In this document: positions 19,954-29,635 of the stretch, piece by piece | Position numbering within the stretch: position 1 is the stretch's first letter | Layout: every line of letters starts with the position of its first letter | Assembly: GCA_963575745.1 (NCBI GenBank) | Contig: CAUYUJ010008557.1 | Coordinates: 619,636 to 683,635 of the forward strand | Direction of reading: 5' to 3' | Origin: Prorocentrum cordatum | Lineage: Eukaryota; Sar; Dinophyceae; Prorocentrales; Prorocentraceae | Length of the DNA stretch: 64,000 nucleotides | Program-made: the position numbers and the translations under genes | The notes under the pieces: model-generated | The model's database searches: none | The model's input: the letters and a program-made list of their open reading frames with translations, nothing else | Told to the model about the DNA's origin: nothing

Positions 19954-21489
19954 AAACAGCGCGTTGTGTGGTCGCTTGGAGGGGGGGGACTTCGACCCGG
20001 ACCCCCCCCCCCTCCCGTGACGGAGGGGGGGGTTCAACCCCCCCCCCTCCCTCCCCTGCTTCCCCTCTCCTCGGGCTGGCGCTTGCGTCGGCGGCGGCTG
20101 GCGACGGCGGCGGGGGCGACGATTTCCATTTCTCGGCTGGCGCCGGCCTGCGCCTGCGGCGGCGGGCGGCGGTGGCGGGGAGCGTCGACGAGAACAACGG
20201 TGGTGGTGGTGATGGGGGGGGGTTGTGGTGGTGGTGGTGGTGGTGTGGTGGTGGCGGTGGTGGTGGTTGTGGTGGTGGTTGTGTGGTGGTTTGTTGTGGT
20301 GGTGGTGGTTGTGGCGGTGGGTTGTGGTGGTGGTGGTGGTGGTGGTTTGCTGGTGGTGTCGTGGTGGTTTGGTGGTGGTGGTGATGGTGGTGGTGGGTCG
20401 TGGTGGTGGCGGTGGTTTGGTGGTGGTGTGGTGGTGGTTTGTGGTGGTGGTTTGTGGTGGTGGTGGTGGGTTGTGGTTGTGGCACTGGTTTGTGGTGGTG
20501 TGGTGGTGGTTTGTGGTGGTGGTGGTGGGTTGGTTGTGGCACTGGTTTGTGGAAGTGGTGCTGGTGGTGGTGGTGGCGGTGGTGGTGGTGATTTGTGGTG
20601 GTGGTGGTGGTGGGTTGTGCTGCTGGTAGTGGTGGTGGTGGTGATGGCAGTAGTGGTGGTGATGTGGTAGATTGTGGTGGTGGTGGTGGTAGTGGTGGTG
20701 GGTTTTGTGGTGGTGGTGATGGTGAGTTGTGGTGGTTGTGGTGGTGTGGTGGTGCTTTGTGGTGGTGGTGGTGGGTTGTGGTGGTGGCGGTTGTTTGTGG
20801 ACGTTTGTTGTGGTGGTGGTGGTGGTGGTGGTGTGGTGGTTTGTGGTGATGGCGGTGGGTTGTGGTGCTGGTACTGGTTGTGGCTGTGGTGGTAGTGGTG
20901 TGGTAAATTATGGTGGTGGTGGTAGTGGTGGTGGGTTTTTGTGGTGGTGGTGATGGTGAGTTGTGGAGGTGGGTGGCTGTGGTGGTGGTGGTGGTGGTTG
21001 TGTGGTGCTGTTGGTGCTGATGGTGGGTTGAGGCAGTGGTGGTGGTGGTAGTGGTGGTGGTGGTAGTGGTAGTAATTGTCGCTGCGTCCCCGCCGGCGCC
21101 AGCGCTGGCGCTGCTGGCCGCCGCCAGCGCTGGCGCCGGCGCGAGGGGGGGGCGCGGGGGGGGTGAACCCCCCACCTCCCCCGCGTCAGGGGGGGGGGGT
21201 GAACCCCCCCCCCCTGAGCTGCTTCTGGTCATCGTCGCTGCGTCCCCGCCGTGGGCGCTGCTGGCGGCCGCCAGCGCCGGCGCTGGCGCCAGCGCCGACG
21301 GGGGGGGTTTGAACCCCCACCCCTCCCCTGGGAGGGAGAGGGGGGGTTCGGCAGGGGGGGGGTTGGGGGGGGAGGGGGGCCCCCTTAGTTTTGATCGACG
21401 GCGCCGAGTGTTGGGGGGGGGCCCACCCCCCGGTGTGAAACGCGCCGCCGAATGTTCCCAAAGTAAGTGCCCGTGAAACGCGTTCTCTC
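19954..21489. mobile_element. Low-complexity insert in the RT gene (9-bp duplication)
   Basis: 1536 bases made of G-runs and C-runs around TTCGAC/TTCAAC/TGAAC cores, a (TGG)n tract of almost 0.9 kb, and two copies of a CGCTGCGTCCCCGCC...GCGCTG segment. The ends are weakly inverted: the left starts AAACAGCGCGTTGTG and the reverse complement of the right starts GAGAGAACGCGTTTC. It is bordered by an exact 9-base duplication. Removing the insert and one duplicate gives YADDMGIALWDF in one open frame. No transposase is encoded. Confidence 0.8.
20195..21075 (+). repeat. (TGG)n tract with interruptions
   Basis: Almost 0.9 kb of TGG triplets interrupted by single-base changes and TTTG or TGATGG variants; it fills the middle of the RT insert. 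Confidence 0.95.
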
Positions 21490-21498
21490 CGACATGGG
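21490..21498 (+). repeat. 9-bp target-site duplication, right copy
   Basis: CGACATGGG, identical to 19945-19953. Confidence 0.8.
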
Positions 21499-22186
21499 CA
21501 TCGCGCTGTGGGACTTCGGCCTCCACGCCCTCATTGAGCCTCACTTCCAGTCCATGGGGCGCCCTGCGCGCTTGCACCTGCAGCCGTGGAAGTGCGTGTT
21601 GGTGCCGCTGTGGCTGGCCGCTCCTGACCTGCCAGCCGCGCTCCAGGCCATCCGCGCAGCTCTCAGAGAGCTCGCCCCTGGTTGGGCTGATTTCGACATG
21701 GCTTCTAAAGTCAAGTACCTCGGGTTCGCGCTGGGCCCGGGGTCAGACCTCGCAGATTCATGGTACCCTGCCACCACGAAGTGCAAACTGCGCGCGGCCG
21801 TGCTCCAGACCGCGCCGGTCCCGACAGCAGAAATGATCATATTGTACAATGGTTCAGCTGTCTCTGTCCTCAGCTACCTGGCCCAGCTCCTGCCTTTGCC
21901 AGAGGAGCTCATCAAAGGCGAGCTGGACACGTTACATCGCATCTTGAAGGCGCCCCCCAAGAGCTCCGCTCTGAATGACCTGATGAGCATGGGGGAGTGG
22001 GCGCTTGGGCCCGCGTTGAAGGCGCTGCTGCCTGCAGCTTGGGCCGGTGCTTGGAGGACAGCTGAGGTTACTCGCAAAGTGTGGCGTGGCTTTGCAGCGG
22101 AATGGCAGGAACGCGCCTTCGAAATGCTCCCAGCCCGCACCGTCCTGGAAGGTCGCTGGACCGCCCCTGTCTGGACGCGGGCCTAA
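21490..22186 (+). pseudogene. LINE ORF2 reverse transcriptase, 3' part (thumb)
   Basis: An open frame of about 230 codons continuing directly from YADDMG. It reads MGIALWDFGLHALIEPHFQ, then LHLQPWKCVLVPLW (the K after motif C) and KVKYLGFALGP (motif E/thumb), then a helical region (LSYLAQLLPLPEELIKGELD). A TAA at 22184 ends the frame, after which family-like sequence continues in another register. Confidence 0.75.
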
Positions 22187-22770
22187 TCGATGGTCCAGTG
22201 CATGCTCTCAGTCACCGAGGCCGCGGTTACTGCACCCAGCAAGCGGCTCGGCCAGCGACGCCCGCATGCGCTAGCAGCAGGCAATGCCGCGGCGAAAGAT
22301 CAGGTCCGCCAGTCTGCTGCTGCGGGCCGCCGCGCCCGCGTGCAGCGAATCCACGAGCGCGTGGCCTCCCAGCACCTGCGCCCCGAGGCGTTTCACATGG
22401 CCATATGGCGCCGGCTGCGAGCGTGGTGGCCCACCGCCCCCTTTCCGAACGATTTGTAGCATCGCTGGGCGGTGCTCCGAAGACAGCTGGCCTGCGCAGC
22501 TCCTGGCACGTGCTGGGCCGCCTACCACGAAATCTCCCACTACTTGTCCAGCTGCCGCGGGGCGTGGTGGAGCGTCTGCGCGGCCACGCGTACCATCGCG
22601 CGCGCGGCCCCTGCATCGCCTCGGCCTTGGTGCATCGGCGGACTACGACGAAGAGCCACAGGGCGAGAACGGGCTTCCCAGAACGGTGGCGCGGCTGGCT
22701 TCGCTGCACCACACGTGCAACCTGCTCCGCCACCGGCCTGGCCCGGTCCGGCCGCCGCCGGAATCCTTAA
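22187..22770 (+). pseudogene. LINE ORF2 C-terminal region
   Basis: Across frames I read RVQRIHERVASQHLRPEAFH near 22340 and then CWAAYHEISHYLSSCRGAWW near 22515. The latter is a Cys/His pattern like the C-terminal zinc-binding segment of LINE ORF2 proteins (H-Y-L-x-C). The final frame ends close to the 3' tail at about 22770. Confidence 0.5.
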
Positions 22771-22995
22771 GATTTCGTGAGACTGAAACTAAGCGATCGA
22801 CTAATCTAGACTAGTTCGTCTCATCCTGCCGATCGACTCCATTAAACGAATTGCTTTAATCATGGGGATAGCTGGTAGGTTAACATCAGATCATATGTTA
22901 GGGCAGCGCGTAGTCTGCTTTCTAGGTTTATGTTAAGCAGTCGGTCAGCTCTTAGGTTATATGTTAGACTATACATTAGGTTATACGTTAGGTAA
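22771..22995 (+). repeat. LINE 3' tail with degenerate TTAGG-like repeats
   Basis: Starts with a segment GACTGAAACTAAGCG... that also occurs, inverted and diverged, near 32770-32816. It is followed by spaced TTAGGTTA/GTTAG words (22875-22995). The tail is far richer in A and T than the ORFs. A poly(A) tail is absent. Confidence 0.65.
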
Positions 22996-23468
22996 TCTGT
23001 TAGATAACATGGTCTGCTACGTGATACATAGTATGCATGCCGTGTTTTCTTACACCGCAACTGCGTCCAATGATTTGAACATCGTGTCCAGGGTAACGCA
23101 ATACTTGTCAATGGCTTTGCTCCCGATCTGCCAAGATTGGCACCGCGTGGCGCAAGAACGTGCGAGTTCGCGCATCATTGACATTAGATCTTTGCTTCGG
23201 AAGCACCACTTTTATCCAAACAGCATTGCAACAAACAGTGTGTTTTCTCGTTATGTGAAACAACTCATTATCCTGCGCGTGTTCACTATTTACAGAAAAG
23301 CCTGCATCTCGTTCCACATACCCAAGAACGTATGGCACGTGTCTAACAAGTCCAAACGCATGTCCCTTGGCGTCGTGCAGCACTCCTGTGGAATAGCACC
23401 CCACTTGTCATCGAACAGGACACCCAATTTAATTAGCAGCCGAACCTTCTGGCGCATCTCGATCTCGG
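22996..23468 (-). pseudogene. Repetitive dinoflagellate family pseudogene, 3' part
   Basis: On the minus strand the frame runs EMRQKVRLLIKLGVLFDDKW, then LDTCHTFLGMWNEMQAFL, a TAA, and further protein-like sequence to ELARSCATRCQSW and KAIDKYCVTLDTMF. I count four in-frame stops between 23.28 and 23.05 kb, all TAA. The pattern resembles a repetitive dinoflagellate protein family of unknown function known to me only from memory. It continues 24653-25655 once the inserted element is removed. I do not assign a function. Confidence 0.55.
23460..23468 (+). repeat. 9-bp target-site duplication, left copy
   Basis: CGATCTCGG, identical to 24653-24661. Confidence 0.8.
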
Positions 23469-24652
23469 AGCGAGCGTGATCCACCGCCGCTTTACTATGG
23501 AAAATTGCCAACCTTTTCCTCCGGAACCCGGGGGTCGCCCCCCCCCCCCCCCCCTCCGAAAATCCCCCCCCCCCCCCCTGCTGGACCCCCCCCCCCCTCC
23601 CCCCCTCTCCCCCGGCAAAACCCCCCCTCCCCCTCCCCCCCCTCTCCCCCCCCCTCCCCCCTTCCCCCTCCCCCCCCCTTCCGAAAACCGGGGGGTCACT
23701 ACCGGTTCGAACCCCCCCCCCCTCCCCACACCCGGTTCGACCCCCCCCCCCCACCCACGCACCGCCAGCAAACGACTCCCGGTCCCTACCACCGTCCGCA
23801 TCACATCCCCCACTGCTGTTCCCAGCACCACTATCCTCACCACCGCTGTCCCCACTGGTTCCACCACCGTCCCTACTGTCCCCACCAGTGCCCCCACCAC
23901 TGTCGCACTGTCCCCACTGTCCCCACCACTGTTCCCACCACGGTTCCACTCTCCCCACTGTCTCCACTGTCCCACTGACTCCTGTCCCAACCACTGCCCG
24001 ACTATCCCCACTGTCCCCACTGTCCCACTGACTCCTCCGCTGTCCCACTGAGCCGTCCCACTGTTCCCACCACTGCCCCCACTGTCCCCACCACTGTCCC
24101 CAGTGTACCTCTGTCCCATTCTTCCACCGCCGTCCTCGCCACCGCCTTCACCACTGTCCCTACCACCATTGTACCCTCCACTGTCCCACTGTTTCCACCT
24201 CATTCCCACTGTCCCCACACCACTGTCCCCGCCACCACCGTCCCCACCACTGTCCACTGTCCCCCCTGTTCCCACCATTGTCCCCACCACTGTCCCCACC
24301 AGTGCCGTCCCCACCACTGTCCCATCCCATTGTCCCATTGTCCCCACCACTGTCCCGCTGCCCCCTCACCACTGTCCCCACCAACACCGCCCCCACCACT
24401 GTCCGCGCCCCCACTCGGTTTTCGATGGGGGGGGTTCGAACCGGTAGTGATCCCCCCTCCGGTTTTCGAGGGGGGGGGGGGGGTTCGAACCGGTAGTGAC
24501 CCCCCCCCTTTTCATGATGAGCTGGGGGTGGGGGGGAGGGGTTCGAACCGGTAGTGACCCCCCCCTGGTTTTCCAGAGGGGGGGGGGGAGTGGTTCGAAC
24601 CGGTAGTGACCCCCCCCCGTTTTCCGCCAGCAGCGGTAGAACACGCTCTTTC
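23469..24652. mobile_element. Low-complexity terminal-inverted-repeat element
   Basis: 1184 bases. The left end, AGCGAGCGTGATCCACCGCC, matches the reverse complement of the right end, GAAAGAGCGTGTTCTACCGC, over about 20 bases with few mismatches. An exact 9-base duplication borders it. Inside are C-runs with GGTTCGAACC modules in one orientation (23680-23760), a central CCCCACTGTCCCCACCA minisatellite (23810-24410), and modules in the other orientation (24420-24620). There is no coding sequence. The left 100 bases also occur, inverted, at 51905-52013, and the segment 23760-23840 at 51345-51435. These matches define a family. Confidence 0.85.
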
Positions 24653-24661
24653 CGATCTCGG
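24653..24661 (+). repeat. 9-bp target-site duplication, right copy
   Basis: CGATCTCGG, identical to 23460-23468. Confidence 0.8.
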
Positions 24662-25655
24662 GATCCATTCTCTTCTGCCTTATTTCTTGGAGGCCTGGCC
24701 CCAGGCATTTTATCTCAGCAGCTGTTCCTCTGATGTTTGCCTTCGCCCGATTGCTGAACATACATACCTTTATATGAGACAATCGAGTCTTCGCCGTGTC
24801 GCGCTTGCAGATGTCAAACATCCCTTTCTGCACGTTCGCCATGTTCTGGGTGAGTTCACCCTTGAGCACATAACGGGTCAAACAAAACATTACAGAGCCA
24901 TATGTTTTGTCCAAGTCCAAATATTTGATGTGCATCCAATTTGTCTTTGCCGCCAACGTTGAAACGCCAGGGACGTTAAACGGCGGGTGGCCGTTCTGAT
25001 GCCCTATGGCCCTCCATGTATCTATAGTGTGCGTGCGTTTTAGACACTCAGCGTTTCTTCGGAAATCTCATTATGGCATGGTCGTGGAATTGCTGGGGCA
25101 CCACCCGCACGGGCCATTCAAATTCTTTTAATTAGACATACCCAGCTGCTTAAACATGTAGTCGAGGTCACCGATCAGCTCCCACGCGCGCGCAGTGCTC
25201 CCCAGCGAGCAATCCCGTGGGCGAGCCCTCAGGCATCGGATTGCCTAGCTCGTCGACCTCGGGCCACGTACGATCGGCCATGTCGCAACGAGCGAGCTCC
25301 AGCTCCAAATGTCCATGAGTTCTCCCCGAGATTTCCCTGGGCCAGTAATCGGCGTGCCATCGCCGCGCACATTAACGGGTGCAAGGACTCGTGGTTCGGA
25401 CGGCCGCGAATTGGATGTGGCGAATTTTGCGGCATCGATTTCACGTCCTGCCAGAACGCCCTCAGCGCGTTGGCGGACGGGCGCATAACATATTGCCACG
25501 CGTTTTTGTGGCAATGGAACATCTGAGAAAAAACACATACGCGCGCAACATGTCCATGGTCTGGAAGTGAGTCCTGGAAGTGAGTCCCACAAGCACTCTG
25601 CTTGAGAATTGCCCTGAACGGCAGCGGGTAGAAACATGATTGAGGGAATCACTTC
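24653..25655 (-). pseudogene. Repetitive dinoflagellate family pseudogene, 5' part
   Basis: Minus-strand reading, upstream to downstream: GPGKSRGELMDIWSWSS near 25300, then (after a frameshift) WELIGDLDYMFKQLGM near 25160, NGPCGWCPSNSTTMP with adjacent TAA and TGA stops near 25065, GHPPFNVPGVSTLAAKTNWM near 24970, HIKYLDLDKTYGSVMFCL, ELTQNMANVQKGMFDICKRD, and LGPGLQEIRQKRMDPEI at the insert. The order fits a repetitive dinoflagellate protein family: CxxC, FNVPG, WMHxKxLxxD. No enzymatic function is known to me. Stops and at least one frameshift show it is dead. Confidence 0.55.
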
Positions 25656-27203
25656 TTGACAAGCCGGTGGTTCATGTGCTGGGGGTGCCGCCCAGAGGTG
25701 CCAAGGGACGATGGGAACTGAACCGCGTCCACTTCTAATAAGCCTGCTGCCTGGGCGGCGAGGTCGCCCATCATGAAACTAGAGATGCGCTGGACTTGGT
25801 GCGGCGCCATGCGCCCCCCAGCTCCATTCCTGCAACAAGTATGTCGCCAGTGTACTACTGACCTTCGCGGCAGCCTCGGCGGCGGCGGCTGCTTTGGCTC
25901 GCTGCTCGATGCCGCCGCGTCGCCCGGGCTGTTCCACGGCGCGAACAGCTGTGAGCCACAATGTGTGAGCTAAACTGTGAACCGAACATTTTAGTGAAAT
26001 AATTCGGATTGGGTGCATAATGGCATGGAACTATCGCGAAGCGAAGTAACATGACCTAGCCACCACCCAAGCAATCTGCTCTGGTTCAAGTGGGCCACCT
26101 GAACGAACAAGCAGGGCCAGAAAATTAAGCGCGGTATTCGAATTTTAGACACCCCTGTTCACGTAAACAGGTGTGTCTAAACATAATGCATCTCCTATGA
26201 AATAATACCACTTCCAACCCCAATAAGAGCTCCCACGAGGCCCCTTGGGAGGACACAAACAGGCCGCAATGCTTATTAGACTACATGATCTGAGTGGCAT
26301 AGGGCGAGACATACGCTGGAACGACATAGGGCTATTGGTTAGAGACTGGGGGCCACACATGCGCCAGACACCGCTGAGCCAATAAGGATCTTAATTGGGA
26401 GCTACCAAAAAACCCAAGCCTCAAGGCCTCAAGGGCGTCTACACTTACGAGGTCGAGGATGTCCCCATAAACTTAAACTGTCGGAGGTTGGGGGGTGAGA
26501 TCGCAGTGCAACGGAGTCCCCCCGCCAGGAAATCGAGTTTCGAGTTCGTGCTCGTGCCGTGCGTTCGGGCGAGGCGAAGCTGCGTGGGCCAGCGAGAGGA
26601 ATTCACTCTGCTGTCGCTAGGGGTCCGCCAACACAAATGTTTCCCCCCCCCGGCCTTGTCAAGCGGTAGCCCACGTTGTCCCGTCGGTTGCCTGTCGGTT
26701 GCCCGCCGGTAGCCCACGTTGTCCCGTCGGTTGCCCGCCGGCGCGCCCATCGTCGACTGGGACGTCGCGGGCTGAGTGCCGCGTCGCGCAGCGGCAAGCC
26801 GAACGACACAAGTCGCCCAAGCGAAGGAACAACAAAAAATCCGCCACGTCATCCACACCATCATCGCCCATCAACACCACGTTCATCACAGTTGTCGTCA
26901 TGAGCCCCCCCCCCACCCACCCCCCACAACCTCCTTATCACCCGCAGGGTGGTCGTATAGGTATTTATAGATTTCATTCTAGATCTGATCTCAAGGCGCC
27001 TCTCAAGACACGCTCTGGAGGAGGGCGGGGCGATGAGAGGGGAGAGCATGATGAGGAGAGGGGGTACTTTCAACGGCGCAACGCAGCGCTGTCGCGCAGG
27101 GGTGAAGGCGAGACAGCGCCGCGGTGCTCGTCTGGAACTCAGTGCTCGGCTTGATGCCCATTCGCGATCGGCTCGCTGTATTTGGCGTAGTCTCCCAGCC
27201 TGC
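25656..27203. other. Intergenic region
   Basis: No gene supported. A short minisatellite (GTCGGTTGCC and GTAGCCCACGTTGTCCC words) lies at 26660-26750 and a C-run near 26908. The stretch 26395-26470 could read as a short peptide on the plus strand but has no recognisable motif. Confidence 0.45.
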
Positions 27204-28349
27204 TCAGGGGCTCTTCAGGAAGGCCTCGGCAGCCTTGTTGCTCTCCTGCGCCGCCTCCATGTGCAAGGCGGCCTGGCCGAGGGCGTGCTGGATCTTCGTG
27301 CAGGTGCACGCGGTCCAGTCGCTGCACTTCTTGAACCTGCACATCTCGGTGACATGGCGATTGTCCTCCTCCATCTCCTCGATCTGCACCTCCATCTTGT
27401 CCTTGACGACGACCTGCACGCCCGAGAGCTTCTTCTGGACCAGCTTGTCATACGTCTGCGTGGTATTTTTCACGCACTTCTCCAGGATGGCGATCGCCTC
27501 CCCGATCTTCTCGCGCGCCTTGTACGGCACCTCGCCCGACTCAGCCTTCCTCTGACCGGCGCCCGTGAATTGGAAACACAACTGCATGCAATCGACGGCG
27601 TCGGAGATCATATTGTGCTGCTGTGCCGTTAGATTCTTGCCGCTCGTCGACTTCGCGACCGAGTGGCTGGACCCGACCGAGACCTCGCGGGTGGCGCAGA
27701 ACCGCTGGCCCTCGACGGTCCATTCCCCCACCGCTCCTGCGTTGATGGCCGCCTCGAGGCCCCTCTCTCCGTCGTTGAATCGCTCCGTCATGATGTCGAA
27801 GTGGACGCCCCCGCGCTGGTCGTTCCCGAACTTGGTCGTCTTCTGCGCGATCTCCGCTGCGAACCACGGCGACTCCCAGTTCGGAACGAGCCTGCCGCCA
27901 TCCTTCTTGAACGTGTTGTTGACAAGTTCTGTCTCCGTCGCCCTCTTGCCGCTCGGATGCTGGTGGGCCTCGTCGAGCAGTTTCTTGGCGTCCTCTGGAA
28001 GTGCGTCGCGAATCTGGGTCGGCCTCCGCTGCTTCACCTGGTCCCGACTGTGAGGGGTGGCGGCAGCGGGCTTCTTTTTCGGGCTCTTCAGGCCCATGCG
28101 TGGCTTGCGGATACGTGTCGCTGAGGCGGCTGGCTTGCCAATACGCGTCGCTGAAGCGGCTGGCTTGCCGATGCGTGTCGCTCAGGCGGCTGGTTTTCCG
28201 GGAAGTGTTGGTTGGCCCTCATCTTCATCATCATCAGCTTCAGCTTCCACTCCCCCAGCCTCTGGGACCCCCTCCTCGGTTTCCTGGAGGTCCTCGAGCT
28301 TCACTGGTGTCAAAGCGTCGATCTGCGCTGCGGAAGCCTTGGCAGCCAT
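27204..28349 (-). CDS. Unknown basic/helical protein with one in-frame TGA
   Basis: From an ATG at 28349 the frame is open for 55 codons, meets a TGA at 28182-28184, and then stays open to the TGA at 27204-27206 (381 codons plus one internal stop). The N-terminus reads MAAKASAAQIDALTPVKLED followed by an acidic stretch. A 10-residue repeat (GKPAASATRI) comes next; the internal TGA replaces the TCA serine codon of the next repeat. The rest (MGLKSPKKK onward from 28097) is helical and rich in charge, ending in a Cys-containing segment CRFKKCSDWTACTC. I do not recognise the family. If the TGA terminates translation, an alternative start at 28097 gives 297 residues. Confidence 0.6.
28103..28195 (-). 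repeat. 30-bp coding repeat, three copies
   Basis: Units of 30 bases containing GCGGCTGGCTTGCC and CGTCGCTGA/CGTCGCTCA, within the gene at 27204-28349. They encode the GKPAASATRI decapeptide repeat. Confidence 0.85.
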
Positions 28350-28534
28350 CGCAGCAAGCACTGGTCAGGATATCACCGCGCGCTCGTCTCGAGCTCAGAT
28401 GGCTACAGGTGTTACCAGTGTTGAACGGGTCAGTAGAGGTCCGCAGGGGTCCATCAGGGGGCCGTAGGGGCGTGCCTGTCGTACTAAATCTGCTCAACTC
28501 CTGTTGGGAAACGCACTAAATTTGGAATTGACAT

Positions 28535-28655
28535 GAGACCGAAAAGTTGAGTTTAGGTTGAGTCTAAACCCAAACTCAACTTCGACCCACCAAACTCAAC
28601 CCAACCTCAACTTTTCAACGCTTAAAAGTTTTGTTTAGGTTTAAACTCAACCCAT
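28535..28655. repeat. Imperfect palindromic GTTTAGGTT repeat
   Basis: GAGTTTAGGTTGAGTCTAAA runs into CCCAAACTCAAC and is followed by further CAACC/GGTTTAAACTCAACC words. The stretch can fold on itself. Related palindromes occur at 31670, 31825 and 32085. Confidence 0.6.
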
Positions 28656-28715
28656 CATGCCGTTATCAGTTCGCAGATAAATCCGAACAATTATTGCATC
28701 GATTTTGAATCGTGG

Positions 28716-28796
28716 GATGTAGGACGAGGACTGTAAGATGAGGCCCGAGGACTGTAGGATGAGAACTGTAGGAAGAGGCCCGGGGGACGAGGACAG
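28716..28796 (+). repeat. Short G/A-rich minisatellite
   Basis: GAGGACTGTAGGATGAGGCC-like units of about 14-24 bases, three to four copies. Confidence 0.6.
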
Positions 28797-28804
28797 CTGT
28801 TTTT

Positions 28805-29635
28805 CTAGGAGCCATGCAAGGGGTGAGGAGCGCCCTTAGCATCTAGGGCCGGCTCCGCGCCCCGGGCAGTACAATCGCCTGCGATCATAGCGACGAGGGC
28901 AGCGCCGCGAGCCAGGAGCTCGTCAGGCGACATGTGCTCGGGAATGTTCGCCTCGACCTGCCTCGCACACCCCATGACCTCGGTTTTGCTGAGTTTGGTG
29001 CCCTGCCCGTCAGCGTTGATGTGCTGCTCGATGTCCTTGATGGTCTGCTCGTCAGCGTTGATGTGCTGCTCGGTTCACTGCTCGTCAGCGTTGATGTGCT
29101 GCTCGTCATCGTTGCCCTTGATGGTCTGTTTGATGTGCTGCTCGATGCCCTTGCTCTTCTTCAAAAGCGGCGGGTGCGAGGAAGACAATGGGGCGGCTGG
29201 CGTCCGGACGGCGGCGGCGGCCGCGCGTTTCAGCACCATGTTCTTCGGCCACGAACCTGGGGCAACTCTAGGATGCTGAGGAGCAGGCGCAGGAACAGGC
29301 GGAGCAGGAGCGGGATCCTGGGTCCCAGGACGTTTGGGGATCCTCGCCAAAGAAATCGGAATCTTCGAGTCGCCGCCAATCTCTGGCCATACTGAGCCGT
29401 CCAACTCCAGGGCGCACTGGGCGTACACAGGCTTCTCAAACTGCACGAAAGCAACGCACTTCATGGCATTCGCGAGAGCTCTTTTACGAACGAAATGAAC
29501 CTGGCAGATCTGACTGCAGCCCTCGGCCTCCAATCTCGATCGAATCATACCTTGCGTACATATGTCATCGATTTGCCCAAGAAACATTTGGTTGATATCA
29601 ACATGTGAGTTATCGCGTGAACTCGGCGAGGGCAT
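28805..29635 (-). CDS. RNA-recognition-motif protein with one in-frame TGA
   Basis: Chosen start: ATG at 29633-29635 (MPSPSSRDNSHVDINQ). Residues 17-97 form an RRM: RNP2-like MFLGQI at 17-22 and RNP1-like CVAFVQFE at 60-67, suggesting RNA binding. A Pro/Ala-rich linker and a lysine patch follow. A repeat of EQHINADEQ units is interrupted by a TGA at 29075-29077. The same frame continues for 90 codons (TEQHINADEQTIKDIEQHIN..., then CARQVEANIPEHMSPDELLA) to a TAG at 28805. The frame is also open upstream to 29872, so an upstream exon or start is possible. It is either a gene with a recent nonsense mutation, a readthrough case or a sequencing error. Confidence 0.65.

Larger units (their letters stand above)
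15557..22995 (+). mobile_element. Degenerate non-LTR (LINE) retrotransposon
   Basis: A spliced-leader relic, ORF1, ORF2 with AP-type endonuclease, RT and a C-terminal region with a possible zinc-binding segment, and an AT-rich 3' tail lie in the order expected for a dinoflagellate LINE. Frameshifts and stops occur in both ORFs and the RT is split by a 1536-base insert. Both ends appear present, so this was probably a full-length insertion that later decayed. The 3' tail resembles an inverted sequence near 32.8 kb, indicating a family member there. Confidence 0.8.

Noticed and set aside
20225-21577. Very long plus and minus frames through the (TGG)n insert
   Set aside because: Simple-repeat translation inside a transposon-like insert.
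24640-24661. Resemblance of CACGCTCTTTCCGATCT to a common sequencing adapter
   Set aside because: The first part is the element's inverted repeat and the last nine bases are its target duplication, both present at the other end (23460-23490). Another copy ends differently (52000-52013). The likeness is chance.
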